A DNA stretch of 64,000 nucleotides from Calamus simplicifolius (lineage: Eukaryota > Streptophyta > Magnoliopsida > Arecales > Arecaceae), in NCBI GenBank assembly GCA_900491605.1, contig UESW01005006.1, forward strand, positions 124,001-188,000. Reading direction: 5' to 3'. The position numbers and the translations under genes were made by a program. The first letter of the stretch is position 1. Each line of letters opens with the position of its first letter. Shown here one piece after another: positions 1 through 11,436 of this stretch. Below the pieces are notes generated by a model. That model saw only the letters and a program-made list of their open reading frames with translations. It was not told where the DNA came from and made no database searches.

Positions 1-673
1 CTGCCAACTCCGAGTAAATCACCCAAGTATGTTTCAATGCAATGAATTTTGTGACACCTCACAAAGATTACCTTGGCCAAGGTTTTGCTAAATTGAAACA
101 TAGTTCGAGCACTCTCTCTAACACTTAGAGTGGACAATCCCATCTTGACTTATCACTGACCCAATAAGCACTTGACTGCAACCAACAACCTTTCATCACC
201 GGATTAGAAATCCGGGTGGTCCAGTGCCTAAGTACAGTGAGTTGCTTATCAAGTCAACATGATAGTCTCATGTCAAAGGGACACTTATACCCATTGCCTT
301 TATGTGAGTTGCTCTAGGCAGTAGAGCACTCAGCAGAGGTGAGTCACTGTTCAGTGAATGTACTCCTACACTCACCCGCATGTCATACCAGTGTTATACA
401 CTCTTTGGTTTAAGAGAACAAACTAACCCATATGACATACAACGACCTACACTTGATTACGTCGTCGTCCTCCGTAACAACATATCATTTGGCCGCGACC
501 AGATTTAAGAGTTACTCAACAATTCCTCCATTGTCGAATACATGTAACTCTAAGGACTACAACATATTGGAATTCTACTGGAAGATGTAAAATATATGAT
601 GTACTACCAAAATAAATCATGTTCATATACATCAACTCATAACCGTCTACAAGCTAGACGATTGGCTGTAGGA
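1..673 (-). repeat. Partial 3' LTR of Copia-1
   Basis: The last part (in plus orientation) of the 3' LTR, near-identical to 7699-8373 of the 5' LTR. The match stops at 673. The 5' LTR continues 11 more bases to 8384 and ends TTCCTTACA, but that terminus and the polypurine tract expected next to it are absent here, so a small deletion removed the LTR edge. The rest of this LTR lies left of the window. Confidence 0.9.
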
Positions 674-746
674 ACAGTATCTTATACCCATCTTCCACTT
701 GAACTATAGCCAATCGGAACAGTATCTTATACCCATCTTCCACTTG
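674..746. repeat. 28-bp direct duplication at the damaged LTR/pol junction
   Basis: The 28 bases at 674-701 are repeated exactly at 719-746, both preceded by GGA. In Copia-2 the corresponding sequence follows the polypurine tract once only. The duplication therefore accompanies the loss of the LTR edge and tract in Copia-1. Confidence 0.8.
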
Positions 747-3700
747 TGTTCATTGAACTCCTTGATTCCGAGTGCTTTAGTCATTGGGTCAGCTAGGTTT
801 TCCTTTCGTCGATCTTCTGAAGGTAGATGTCACCTCGTTCCATGATCTCTCATACAAGGTGGTAGCAGCGCAACACATGCTTGGTTCGTTGATGCAACTT
901 TGGCTCCTTGGCATGGGCAATCACTCCCGTGCTGTCACAGTATACTAGGATGGGACTCTCCAGGGCAGGTACCACTCCCAGCTCACCCAAGAACTTTCAT
1001 AGTCATACAGCTTCCTTTGCTGCATCTGATGCTGCAATGTATTCAGCCTCGCATACTAAATCTGCCACTGTGTTCTGCTTGGAACTTTTCCAGCAGATCG
1101 CTCCTCCATTGAGGGTAAAGATAAATCCGGATATGCTTTTGTTGTCATCTCTATCTGACTGAAAACTGGAGTCAATGTACCCCACTAGTTTTAAGTCAGG
1201 TTCTTCATAAATGAGCCATTGGTCCTTAGTATTTCTCAAATACTTAAGGATCATTTTTACCACCTTCCAATGTGCTTCACCTAGGTTAGACTGGTACCTA
1301 CTCACTATCCCTAGTGAGTGTGCCACGTTTGGTTTTGTACATGTCATAGCATACATGATAGAACCCACTACCGAGGCATATGGAATTCTACTCACGTACT
1401 CTCTCTCCTCAGGAGTTGTCGCACAATCCTTCTTGGAGAGAGTAATTCCATGACCTATCGGAAGATAGCCTCTTTTTGAATTATCTATGCTGAACCTCTT
1501 TAGCACAGTCTCAATGTACATGGATTGGGACAATCCCAGCAGCTTCTTAGATCTATCCCTATAGATCTTCATCCCTAGGATGTAAGAAGCTTCTCCCATG
1601 TCTTTCATGGAGAACTGAGACAGCAACCAAACCTTTATTCCCTATAGTGCAGGGATGTCATTCCCAATCAAGAGGATGTCATCCACATACAATACAAGAA
1701 ATACAACTATGGAACCATTTGCCCACTTATACACGCAGGGTTCTTCTTCGTTCTTAATGAAGCCATAAGTCTTGATACATTTATCAAAATGATTATTCTA
1801 ACTTCGAGAAGCTTGCTTGAGTCCATAGATAGACTTATGAAGCCTGCATACTTTTGACTCGTCTATGGATGCGAACCCTTCAGGCTGTATCATATACCTC
1901 TTCTAGCTCTCCATTTAGAAAAGCCGTTCGAACATCCATTTGCTAGATCTCATAGTCAAAATGTGCAGCTAGTGCAAGCATAATCCGAATGGACTTGAGC
2001 ATTGCTACAGGGGAAAAAGTCTCGTCATAGTCAATATCATAACTCTGATGATACCCCTTAGCAATTAGACGGGCTTTATAGGTCTCCACCTTCCCATCTG
2101 CACCCCGTTTCCTCTTGAAAATTCATTTACACCCTATGGGTTTTACCCCTTCAGGTGGATCATCTAGTATCCATACACTATTGATCTCCATGGATTCCAT
2201 TTCGGACTTCATGGCCTCTAGCCATTTTTCAGAGTCAGATCTCTGCAGCGCATCCATATAGGTGATTGGGTCCTCATCGTTCTCATCGAGTTCGATGGGA
2301 TCCCCATCACGGACTAAGAAACCGAAGTATCTGTCCGGCTAACGTAGTACTCTACCAGATCTCCTTAATGGTACATCAACGGGCTTCGGGTTTGAACCAA
2401 TCAAAGCTGGTTCCATAGGTGTAAAGGTACTTCTCCTTGTCGAACCTCATTAAGTTCAACATTAACCTTAGCATTTCCAGTAAGATACTCCTTTTCTAAA
2501 AAGGTGGCTCTCATACTGACGAACAACTTTTGCTCTTCAGTGTGGTAGAAGTAGTTTCCTTTAGACTCCTTAGGATATCCAACAAAGAGGCATTTGTCAG
2601 ACCTTGGTCCTAGCTTGTCTGTCAACAATCTCTTGACATAAGCTGGACACCCCCAGACCCTAAGGTGTGTGAGCACCAGCTTATGCCTCGCCCATATCTC
2701 ATATGGAGTTGTAGCAACAGATTTACTAGGGACCCTGTTAAGAATGTAACAGGCCGACTCAAGTGCGTAGTCCCAAAAGGAGATAGGCAAACTAGCAAAG
2801 CCCATCATGGACCGAACCATATCTAATAGGATTTGATTCCTCCTTTCAGACATACCATTTAGCTGGGGTGTCCCTGGAGGTGTCCATTGAGAGAGAATCT
2901 CATTCTTCTTTAGATATGTCAAAAACTCATTAGAAAGATATTCACCTCCTCGATCTGACCGAAGGATTTTAATATTCTTTCCAGTTTGTTTTTCTACCTC
3001 ACTACGATATCGTTTGAACATTTCAAACGATTCAGATTTATGTCTTATTAGGAAGACATAACCGAACATGGAGTGGTTGTCTATAAATGTAATGAAATAG
3101 CTAAACCCTCTCATAAAGGCAGTATTCATAGGTCCACAAACATCCGTATGTATGAGGCCTAGAATCTCATTGGCTCTTTCACCTTTTCCAGTAAAAGGTG
3201 ACTTAGTCATTTTTCCAAGAAGACAGGATTCACAAGTTTTAATTGATTCAGAATCAATGTTATTGAGGATCCCCTCTCTGACTAACCTGCTTATCCTGTT
3301 CTTATTTATATGACCTAGCCTACAGTGCCAAAGGTATGAGTCATCGACATCATCTATTTTGGGGCGTTTGTTTGGAGTGCATAATACATTAATAGGCTGT
3401 GATAGAAGGTTAATTCCATTGCTTAATTGTCCACACATCACTGATACATCATTCATAATGATATTTAAAATATCTTTCTTTATTGAAAAATCATATCCTT
3501 CAATAGCCAACTGGCTTACAGAAATGATATTAAATAAAAATGCAGGACAATAGTGACATTCACTAAGCAATATTTTATTAAATTCAAAATAAAGCTCCAC
3601 GACTTCCAACGCCAGTACTGGAACTCGGCTTCCATCACCCACGTTTAGGAATCTTTCACCTTCTTTGAATCTTCTACTAATTCGAAGCCCTTGCAAAGAA

Positions 3701-3780
3701 TTGCAAATATGAATTGGACTCCCGGTATCTAATACCCAATTAGTAGTATCACAGATAGAAAAATTACAAGGTGTTATCAT
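747..3780 (-). pseudogene. Copia-1 pol remnant (protease, integrase, RT, RNase H)
   Basis: Reading leftward from 3780: an aspartic protease with a DTGS active site about 18 residues in; a GAG-pre-integrase zinc region (HCRLGH then CESC); and an integrase core with the D, D and E positions present (HTDVCG, RSDRGG, MSERRN). This stretch is open from 3780 to 2401. The reverse transcriptase is broken: a frameshift near 2400, a stop for Trp in the CKWVFK motif (2123-2125) and a stop for Trp at 1798-1800. The YVDD catalytic box survives near 1680. RNase H is open from 1626 to 1003, then hits TGA at 1003-1005 where Copia-2 has Trp. The enzymes would copy and insert the element but cannot be made whole. 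Confidence 0.9.
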
Positions 3781-4646
3781 ATAAATACCTTGTCCAGCAA
3801 CTCCTTACTGGTTTTTCTTCTTAGGCCTGTTTTGATCCAGGGTTGCTATGTACTGGGGACAATTCCTTTTCCAGTAACCCAGCTTCTTGCAGTAGAAGCA
3901 CTCTGCCTGACTTTTGTCAGCCCTCTTCTTCTTGGTCTGACTAGGCCCAGCATGTTGCACCTTCTTTCTTTTATTTTTCTTCTTCATCCCTTTGTTAAGG
4001 TGTTGACAACCTGCCCCCCAACCTCCCACCAAGTTCACTGACTTCTTTTGAAGTTGGTGGTCTTTCTCAAAAGTCTGCAGTAGACCCAGCAAACCATGAT
4101 AGTTTACTGCAGGCTTCATCATTCTATAATAACTGAGAAAGTTCAGGTAGGAGCTAGGCAGGGAGTTCAGTATGGCATCCTTCCCAAGTTGCTCATGCAA
4201 AGGAAATCCAAGTTTGCCCAGACGTTCAATCGTCTCGATCATGTACAGTACATGATCGGTGACAAAGTCCCATCACGCATACGCGCGTTGAAGATGGCAC
4301 TAGACATTCTGTACCTTTCAACATCGTCTGGCATCCCAAAAGATTCCTTCAATATTTGGAGTATTTGTTCCGGTTGGGCCTCCTCAAATTTTCTACTGAA
4401 CTCATCATTCATAGAAGCTAGCATTATGCAGCGCACTGTGGTGCGGTCATTGGTCCACTTCAGATAAGTGTCCCTGGCCACACCTGGCACATTAGGGGCT
4501 GGCTGCTCAGGTGCAGGATCCATTATCACATAAAGGATCCTCTCATGCTCTAGGACTATCCTAAGCCTTCGATACCAGCTATCGAAGTTCGGACCTGTCA
4601 GTTTATCACTGTCCAACAGTGACCGAAGTGACAGATTTGTAGACAT
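3781..4646 (-). pseudogene. Copia-1 gag remnant
   Basis: Capsid/nucleocapsid protein of a copia element, which would package the RNA in cytoplasmic particles. The best start is the ATG at 4646, giving MSTNLSLRSLL, which matches the start of Copia-2 gag; an upstream in-frame ATG at 4682 is less likely. The frame shifts near 4240, in the middle of the UBN2-like capsid domain. A second open stretch (4242-3805) ends with the nucleocapsid zinc knuckle CFYCKKLGYWKRNC, in which the usual zinc-binding His is Tyr. A TAA at 3805-3807 separates gag from pol, but both are in the same frame, so the ancestor had one gag-pol reading frame, as Copia-2 still does here. Confidence 0.88.
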
Positions 4647-6263
4647 TTCTGAAAGGAAAACCAAAAACTTATTAGTATACATGATTTATTTAAACCTATA
4701 GACTTGGACTTATAGTCTAAGGCCCTCTCACTATTTTATTTAGGTTGGTGGCCCCTACCTCCAATCCGAGAAATTACTCCTAATTTCTTAGTGGGTACTA
4801 GAATCCAGTAGACTACATATGAGCCCGACTTTGGCCGGCCCACCCAAATGTATCTAAAGGTAGGTTCATACCAATTGTTTCCCAAACAATTTCTAGTAAT
4901 TTATTTTGCCCCAGGTTGCACGCCAATCGGCCTTTGGGCCTTCTATTGGGTGTCATGGTTAGATCCAACCATTAACATGACATGTTCAAGCTTCTAACCA
5001 AGGAATTGGTCAAGCCCAACTTTGGCCAGCCCATCTGACCATCATTGAGAGAGTTGCATTGAACCATCATAATATGAATGATAATTCCAAAGACCAGATG
5101 AGTACCAGGCCTTTGGGCCTCCAATAATTATCTTAGCCATTGGACTCATTATCACTCTCTTAATGAGAGGCTATGACCTAATTATCCCCATAATTTAGTC
5201 ACTTTAGGGACCTAATAATTTTAGAGGGTTTGATTTATTTGTGACACATGAATGACATGGACCAATTTAAGTATTCTCCCACTAAACCATTTAGTTGGGT
5301 TCATTAATTTGGTCCATGGGTACCTAAATCAGTCAAACTAATTTTTCTTAGAAATGGGTTAGCTCAAGTCAATAGGCTAGTCTAATCAAGTGTTGGGACC
5401 AATTAGCCAGGCCGGCTTGATTAAAAGGCCGTGTTGCGCCATTAACCATCTTGCCTAGACACCAGCTAATAATCAACTAGCCAGGTGAGAGGTAGTCGTG
5501 ACCTTGATCAGAACCTTTCTAAACACTAAGTGGTTGACCAAACCGAATTAAATTTGCCTAAAGACTTGGGTGTCCACTGAGCCCCAAATCAAGTCCATTT
5601 AGATGTATGGACTTATCAATCTAATCGAATTAGATGGATCAAAAGAAAAAACCTAACTCAACATTTGATTAGATTTAATTTTTCTAATTTAGTCTAATTC
5701 ATCTAACCTTAGGTCTAACCCAATTAGAGAACCTGATTCATGCTAACCCAATTAGCCCATGATTTATGATCATGTCTCAAGGTCTTTAATTCATAATTCT
5801 AGATCTTAAGTTAATCCCTTTTCAAATTTGAACCAATTTCAATTTTGAGTTCTGATTTTAAAATATTTTCAAAAAATTTTTGTAAAACATTTTTACTTTC
5901 ATCTGTTCTGTACATCCGTTCATGGGTTCTTTCACAGTGGCACCCCTACACATCATAGAAAATCTTTCTTGAAAAAGAAACAGAGGCTATGAAACCTCCC
6001 TATGACCAGACTGCCTAGTGAATATACCCAATCCAAGATATAATTTAACACAGCATGCAACATCTACATTAGATCTACATCTAAAACATACATTTAATCA
6101 TCATTAAATAACTTTAATATGCTCTCATCATGCAAAACCTTTTAAATCTACCATAGATCTAAACTAATTATAATAAGATCTACTTTAGATCTACATTAGA
6201 TTATTTATGCATAATATTATCAGATCTACTATGCTTATACATGCATTCCTAAGCCTTAACCTG
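4647..6263 (-). other. Copia-1 untranslated leader
   Basis: About 1.6 kb between the primer-binding site and gag with no supported coding sequence. It is AT-rich, with dispersed short phrases also found in the Copia-2 leader, such as the segment near 4700 with inverted copies of AGTCTAAG-like sequence. It would form the 5' leader of the genomic RNA. Confidence 0.7.
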
Positions 6264-6275
6264 GCTCTGATACCA
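6264..6275 (-). other. Primer-binding site of Copia-1 (initiator tRNA-Met)
   Basis: Plus-strand GCTCTGATACCA, i.e. TGGTATCAGAGC on the element's strand, complementary to the 3' end of plant initiator tRNA-Met. It lies two bases inside the 5' LTR and fixes the LTR edge at 6278. Confidence 0.93.
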
Positions 6276-6277
6276 TT

Positions 6278-8384
6278 TGAAGGGAAAACTTGCTTTTCCT
6301 TTGCACAAGATCTTAAGGTGGAAAACATGTAATTCAATTTTAATATTCACATTGAATATAAATTAAAGCATATTAGCATATCTAAAATTTAAGAGTATGT
6401 AAAATAAGTTTAAAACAATACCTCTCGATGCGGAAGCTATAGATGATGAACGTAGCAGATCCGATCTGCAGAGAGAAGTTCCTCTTCGTGCCTCGCAAGA
6501 GCCGCACGCGCCGCTCCTCTATATCACACGCACGCCTGATGTATGTAGATAGGAGGCAGAATCCTAGAACAATGGAAGTAGAACTCTTCTCCCTAAGAAG
6601 AGACAATCTCTTCTTGATTGGACTTCTTGTTGACTTTCTTTGATTGTAGACGATCAGCTTTTCACAAAAATATCTCTATCAATTTTCTTCTCTTCTCTGT
6701 TCCCCTTTTTTCTTTGTGTTTTATACACATCGTAACGTTTTTACCCGATGAAATATGGCATTGAATATGCATTAAAAATGCGTATAAGAGCCCTTTAAAT
6801 AAATGCCATTACGTGAATACCTTCACCGCATTAAGTCCGCAGCCACCTCATCAACGCGTCCCTCAAATGCATCGAAAGAAGTGGAACAGCTTCAATCAAT
6901 GCGTGGAATTAAGCCAGCCTAAGAGAAAATGTGGAGTGATCGGTTCCTTGAGCATCCTCCTATCAATATATCAATAACTCTATTGCTTGGCTGTTATAAC
7001 TAATGGATGATCATGTATGAAATCTCATGAAGCACATGTAAGATTTCATCAATTAAAATATCTTAATGTTAACAGAATTGATCCAATCAATTCCGTTTGA
7101 AGTCCAAATTCAAATCTGAAAGAAGCTACTAGTAGCTCTTGTACCATACTTCACATTGGGCCTATCCGAGCTCCAATCCGAAGTAATTTATGAATTCAAA
7201 ATTTATAAATAAACTTTTAGAGGCTCTATTGGAAATTCGGATCGAACCACTTCGAACCCAGATCCAAACCACTCTATTATTAGACCAACCATTGGTCCAT
7301 GGTTCAAATAAACTTCATACCAGATTCATATCATGTCCCAAAATTCTATTTGAGTTACTGACTAACTCAAATCATCCTCGAAGTAGGTGCTGCCGCTAAT
7401 GCCTAGTGCTAGCTAGACATAGCCAGAACGAACCCCGTATGACCCATCTGATTTAGTCCCGCTCAAATCAGTGATCATGCCTACGTACAATTCATCCGAC
7501 TATGTGCGTGACTCCATAGGTTTGAACCTAAGCCGGTAGCATAGAAACGCTTCCTATACTAATTGATGTGACCATCTAGCCATGGTTCCCGACGTCCGGA
7601 TAGATCGAATTTGCACAAGGCAACATTCATGAACCCAGGCTATGATTGCCGCATAATTCATCCCCTTGTCCTAGTACTCAGGGCGAATATGGAGTTAACT
7701 GCCAACTCCGAGTAAATCACCCAAGTATGTTTCAATGCAATGAATTTTGTGACACCTCACAAAGATTACCTTGGCCAAGGTTTTGCTAAATTGAAACAGA
7801 GTTCGAGTACTCTTTCTAACACTTAGAGTGGATAATCTCATCTTAACTCATCACTGACCAAATAAGTACTTGACTGCACCGAGCAACCTTCCATCACTGG
7901 ATTAGAAATCCGGGTGGTCCAGTGCCTAAGTACAGTGAGTTGCTTATCAAGTCAACATGATAGTCTCATGTCAAAGGGACACTTATACCCATTTCCTTTC
8001 TGTGAGTTGCTCAAGGTAGTAGAGCACTCAGCAGAGGTGAGTCACTGTTCAGTGAATGTACTCCTACACTCACCCGCATGTCATACCAGTATTATACACT
8101 CTTTGGTTTAAGAGAACAAACCAACCCATATGACATACAACGACCTACACTTGATTACGTTGTCGTCCTCTGTAACAACGATCATTTGGCCGCGAACAGA
8201 TTTAAGAGTTACTCGACAATTCCTCCATTGTCGAATACATGTAACTCTAAGGACTACAACATATTGAAATTCTACTGGAAGATGTAAAATATATGATGTA
8301 CTACCAAAATAAATCATGTTCATATACATCAACTCATAACTGTCTACAAGCTAGACGATTGGCTGTAGGACACATTTCCTTACA
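6278..8384 (-). repeat. 5' LTR of Copia-1
   Basis: A 2107-bp LTR bounded by TG at 6278 and CA at 8383-8384. The left edge is set by the primer-binding site. The right edge is set by the resumption of gypsy integrase coding sequence at 8385. Open frames inside it have no family resemblance and are not genes. The first five bases after it, GCAAG, should be one copy of the target duplication; the other copy is outside the window. Confidence 0.9.
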
Positions 8385-9185
8385 GCAAGTTCCTGCTAGT
8401 GGCCGTTGACCACTTCACTAAATGGATCGAGGCTGAGGCGCTTGCCAAGATCACTGAGAATAAGGTGAGGTCTTTCTTTTGAAAGTCAATAATATGCCGG
8501 TTCGAGCTCCCCCACGCCCTGGTTATCGACAATGGCCGGCAATTTGACAACGTACCTTTCCGAGAATTCTGCACCGAGCTTGGCATTCATTAGTGATTCA
8601 CCTATGTAGGCCATCCTCAAACCAATGGTGCAGCCGAGGTGACCAACCGCATTATCCTCCAAGGACTAAGAGCCCGGCTTGATGACTACAAAGGACGTTA
8701 GGTGGAAGAGCTTCCCAACGTGTTATGGGCCTATCACACAACATCGCAGGCCCCCATTGGAGAGACCCCCTTTAGCCTCGTCTTTGGATCCGAAGCAGTT
8801 ATTCCTGTAGAGATTGATGCCCAGAGCCCCAGAGTGGAAGCGTACAGTAAGGAAGACAACCCAAATCAGTTGTGGGCCAACCTCGACCTAATAGAAGAGA
8901 TGTGAGACCGAGCACGACTCCAGATGGCCACCTACCGGCAGCAGACGGCCAGGTATTACAATGCTCATGTCTGACCTAGAACTTCTTACCTGGAGATTTA
9001 GTCCTCCGATGAGCCGAAGTCTCGAAACCGACAGAAGGAGGCAAGCTAGCACCGAATTGGGAAGGGCCATATCGAATCACCGAAGCACTCCGCCATGGAG
9101 CATACAGAGTAGAAGAGCTGGACGGAAAGCCCCTCCCATGGACGTGGAACATCGACAACCTCCGTCGGTATTATCAATGGTGTCT
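8385..9185 (+). pseudogene. Tat-A integrase C-terminal part, decayed
   Basis: Ty3/gypsy integrase, which inserts the element cDNA into chromosomes. One frame carries the catalytic triad: Asp at 8408-8410 (VDHFTKWIEAE), Asp at 8528-8530 (VIDNGRQFD) and Glu at 8636-8638 (NGAAEVTNRI). Spacing between the second Asp and the Glu is exactly 35 residues. The frame is interrupted by TGA 8480, TAG 8591, TGA 8594, TAG 8699 and TGA 8903, then shifts near 8980. A GPY/F-like chromatin-facing tail (NWEGPYRITEALRHGAYRV) follows, ending near 9185. The N-terminal zinc finger is cut off by Copia-1. Several stops fall where Trp or Arg is expected, fitting C-to-T decay. Confidence 0.92.
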
Positions 9186-9278
9186 CCTTTTCTTATGTCA
9201 AATTTTATGTCTGCACTCTTTCGGGCTCTTGGCCCTTCATTAATAAAATATGAGTTCAAGCATCACAGATTCTCAATG

Positions 9279-10262
9279 AAAGCCCAATGTACCATTAGCA
9301 ACGAAGACCCGATGTACCATCGGATTCAAAAAAGCCCGAGGCTAAACTCGGCATGGAAAGCCCAGTGTACCATTGGCAAACCGATGTACCATCGGATCTT
9401 AATGAAATCCCAATGTACCATTGGCAACAAAGACCCGATGTACCATCGGATTCAAAAATTCCGAGGATAAACTCGGCATGGAAAGCCCAGTGTACCACTG
9501 GCATACCGATGTACCATTGAATCTCAACGAAAGCCCAATGTACCATTGGCAACGAAGACCTGATGTACCATCGGATTCAAAAAAGTCCGAGGCCAAACTC
9601 GGCATGGAAAGCCCAGTGTACCACTGGCATACCGATGTACCATCGGATCTCAACGAAAGCCCAATGTACCATTGGCAATGAAGACCCGATGTACCATCGG
9701 ATTCAAAAAAGCCCGAGGTCAAACTCGGCATGGAAAGCCCAGTGTACCACTAGCATACCGATGTACCATCAAATCTCAATGAAAGCCCAATGTACCATTG
9801 GCAACGAAGACCCGATGTACCATTGGATTCAAAAAAGCTCGAGGCCAAACTCGGCATTGAAAGCTCAGTGTACCACTGGCATACCGATGTACCATCGGAT
9901 CTCAACGAAAGCCCAATGTACCATTGGCAATGAAGACCCGATGTACCATCGGATTCAATAAAGCCCGAGGCCCAACTCGGCATGGAAAGCCCAGTGTACC
10001 ACTGACATACCGATGTACCATCGGATCTCAATAAAAGCCCAATGTACTATTGGCAACGAAGACCCGATGTACCATCAGATTCAAAAAAGCTCGAGGTCGA
10101 ACTCAGCATGGGAAGCCCGATGCACCACTGGCATACCGATGTACCATCGGATCTCAACAAAGACCCGATGTACCATCGGATTCAAAAAGCCCGAGGCCAA
10201 ACTCGGCATGGAAAGCCCAGTGTACCACTGGTGGACTGACGTACCGTCGGTTCTCAACAAAA
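9279..10262. repeat. 126-bp tandem array, about 8 copies
   Basis: About eight degenerate copies with a period near 126 bp (starts near 9279, 9404, 9529, 9654, 9780, 9908, 10034). Each unit contains short near-palindromes CCGATGTACCATCGG and CCAATGTACCATTGG, with TAC at the centre, and a segment ending in CTCGGCATGGAAAGCCC. Since 126 is divisible by 3, long open frames appear on both strands; these are by-products. The position between integrase and the 3' LTR is typical of Tat-lineage gypsy elements. Confidence 0.92.
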
Positions 10263-10699
10263 AGCTTAAGTTTCTACTGGCACTCTGAGGCTGATGCCCT
10301 GTCAGTCCGACGCTGGCATCCCAACAGTTTCCCAGAAGCCCAAGTTTCCATCGGAGCACTGAGGCTAATGTTCCATCTGGTCAACGCCGATGTTCCATTG
10401 GTGCTCAGATACCCAAGTCATCCTTGGCCAAGATAAAGCTACAAGAAAATAAAAGTTGTCCTTCGCTGCTGACGAAGCCCTCGAGGGTCCCACGTCAACA
10501 ACTCGGGGACTCGGGGAAGAGAATGCAATTAACATTATCATTAAGGGAAAAAACTTTCGCTTCATTGATATTAGTGTTTAAAAAATGCCGACCGAGTCAG
10601 ACTTGGTACAAAAATACGTGAAGGATAAAATCAAGGCCTGGCCGCAGACTCGCCACCTAAGGCCTCATCGGGCCCTGGGTTCGGCTCGAGGTCCATGAC
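10263..10699. other. Spacer between the 126-bp array and the antisense gene
   Basis: No coding sequence supported. Diverged traces of the array motif (GATGTTCCATTGG type) continue to about 10400, then the sequence ACAACTCGGGGACTCGGGG near 10500 marks ordinary gypsy 3' untranslated DNA. Confidence 0.6.
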
Positions 10700-11436
10700 C
10701 TAGGGGAGGTTCCAGACCCGGGCTACTTTCTCCTTAGCATCGTTAAACCCCTGGACGTAGAAATCCGCATTGGCTTCAACTAGCTCATGGGTGAAGTGCT
10801 CCGATGCCTTGAACTCTCCCACGGCCGCAGCAGCTCTGGCCTCGGCGGCTGCCTCCACCTCCGCGACTCGGGCCTCTGCCACCGCCCTCTCGGCCTCCTT
10901 GATGCTTATTTCTTCCTTGGCCCGCTTCGCCTGAGCCTTGGCCACCTGGATGGCCGAGTTCAAGTTGGCTATGTGCAGGTTTCGGGCCTCGACCGCGCTC
11001 TCGGCCTCTGTGAGTTGGTCCAGCGCCGCTTGCCGTTGGTTAGCTTCGGCTTCGGCTCTGCTTTCGGCCTCCCTTATTTTGTCGGTGCATTCGACCCTCA
11101 TCAACTCCAGGGCCTTCTCGGCGGCCTCGGCCCGAGCCTGGGCATCCTCAATGTCTTGTTGGAATTGGCGGGTGACAGCCTCCCCTTTGCTGAGGGCCTC
11201 CCGAGTGAGCACTACAGAGTTGGACACCTGTATCCAGAGCGTCAGTTATGAAAACTACCTAAATATTCTAAACTAAGGGCAATGAGGGAAATACTTACTC
11301 GAACGAGAGCTGAGAAGATCTCCCGGAAGAACCTATTCACCCCCAGGGTTCGGACCTCCTCTTGAATATCCGGCTGAACGGTGTGGGATATGAGTTGTTC
11401 AGCCCGGCATCCGTCCCTACTCCCCTCGGCACTTTC
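10700..11436 (-). pseudogene. Tat-A antisense gene, 3' half (coiled-coil exon and preceding exon)
   Basis: The C-terminal half of the antisense gene that begins at 22441. Exon sequence 11436-11299 reads AEGSRDGCRAEQLISH and on to FREIFSALVR. It ends at a donor (GTAAGT on the minus strand, 11298-11293). The acceptor is ...ATACAG before 11227, and the next exon runs 11227-10700. That exon encodes about 175 residues rich in Ala, Glu and Arg (AEAAEKALEL, AESRAEAEANQR), a long coiled coil, and ends ARVWNLP. The apparent GTG start at 11227 is the first codon after the intron, not a true start. Copia-2 cuts the gene at 11437. Function unknown; genes of this type accompany Tat-like elements. Confidence 0.75.
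11432..11436. repeat. Target-site duplication of Copia-2 (CTTTC), left copy
   Basis: CTTTC at 11432-11436 is repeated exactly at 21269-21273, directly outside the two LTRs. Removing Copia-2 and one copy rejoins the antisense gene in frame. Confidence 0.95.

Larger units (their letters stand above)
1..8384 (-). mobile_element. Copia-1: Ty1/copia LTR retrotransposon, left end outside window
   Basis: A Ty1/copia element on the minus strand. The 5' LTR is 6278-8384, next to a primer-binding site complementary to initiator tRNA-Met. The gag-pol remnant follows leftward, and a partial 3' LTR occupies 1-673. Bases 1-673 match 7699-8373 closely, which identifies the LTR pair. The domain order protease, integrase, RT, RNase H is the copia order. 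The long LTR (about 2.1 kb) and the proteins resemble Copia-2 in this window, suggesting an Angela/Tork-type family (inference). It lies inside the integrase of Tat-A: coding sequence of that integrase starts directly at 8385. All open frames are broken, so it is not autonomous. Confidence 0.93.

Noticed and set aside
9279..10262. CRISPR-like array
   Set aside because: Units are contiguous without unique spacers and the DNA is eukaryotic.
9077..10436. Open frames with repeated MYHRIS / GTSGLRCQWY text
   Set aside because: By-products of the 126-bp array, present on both strands.
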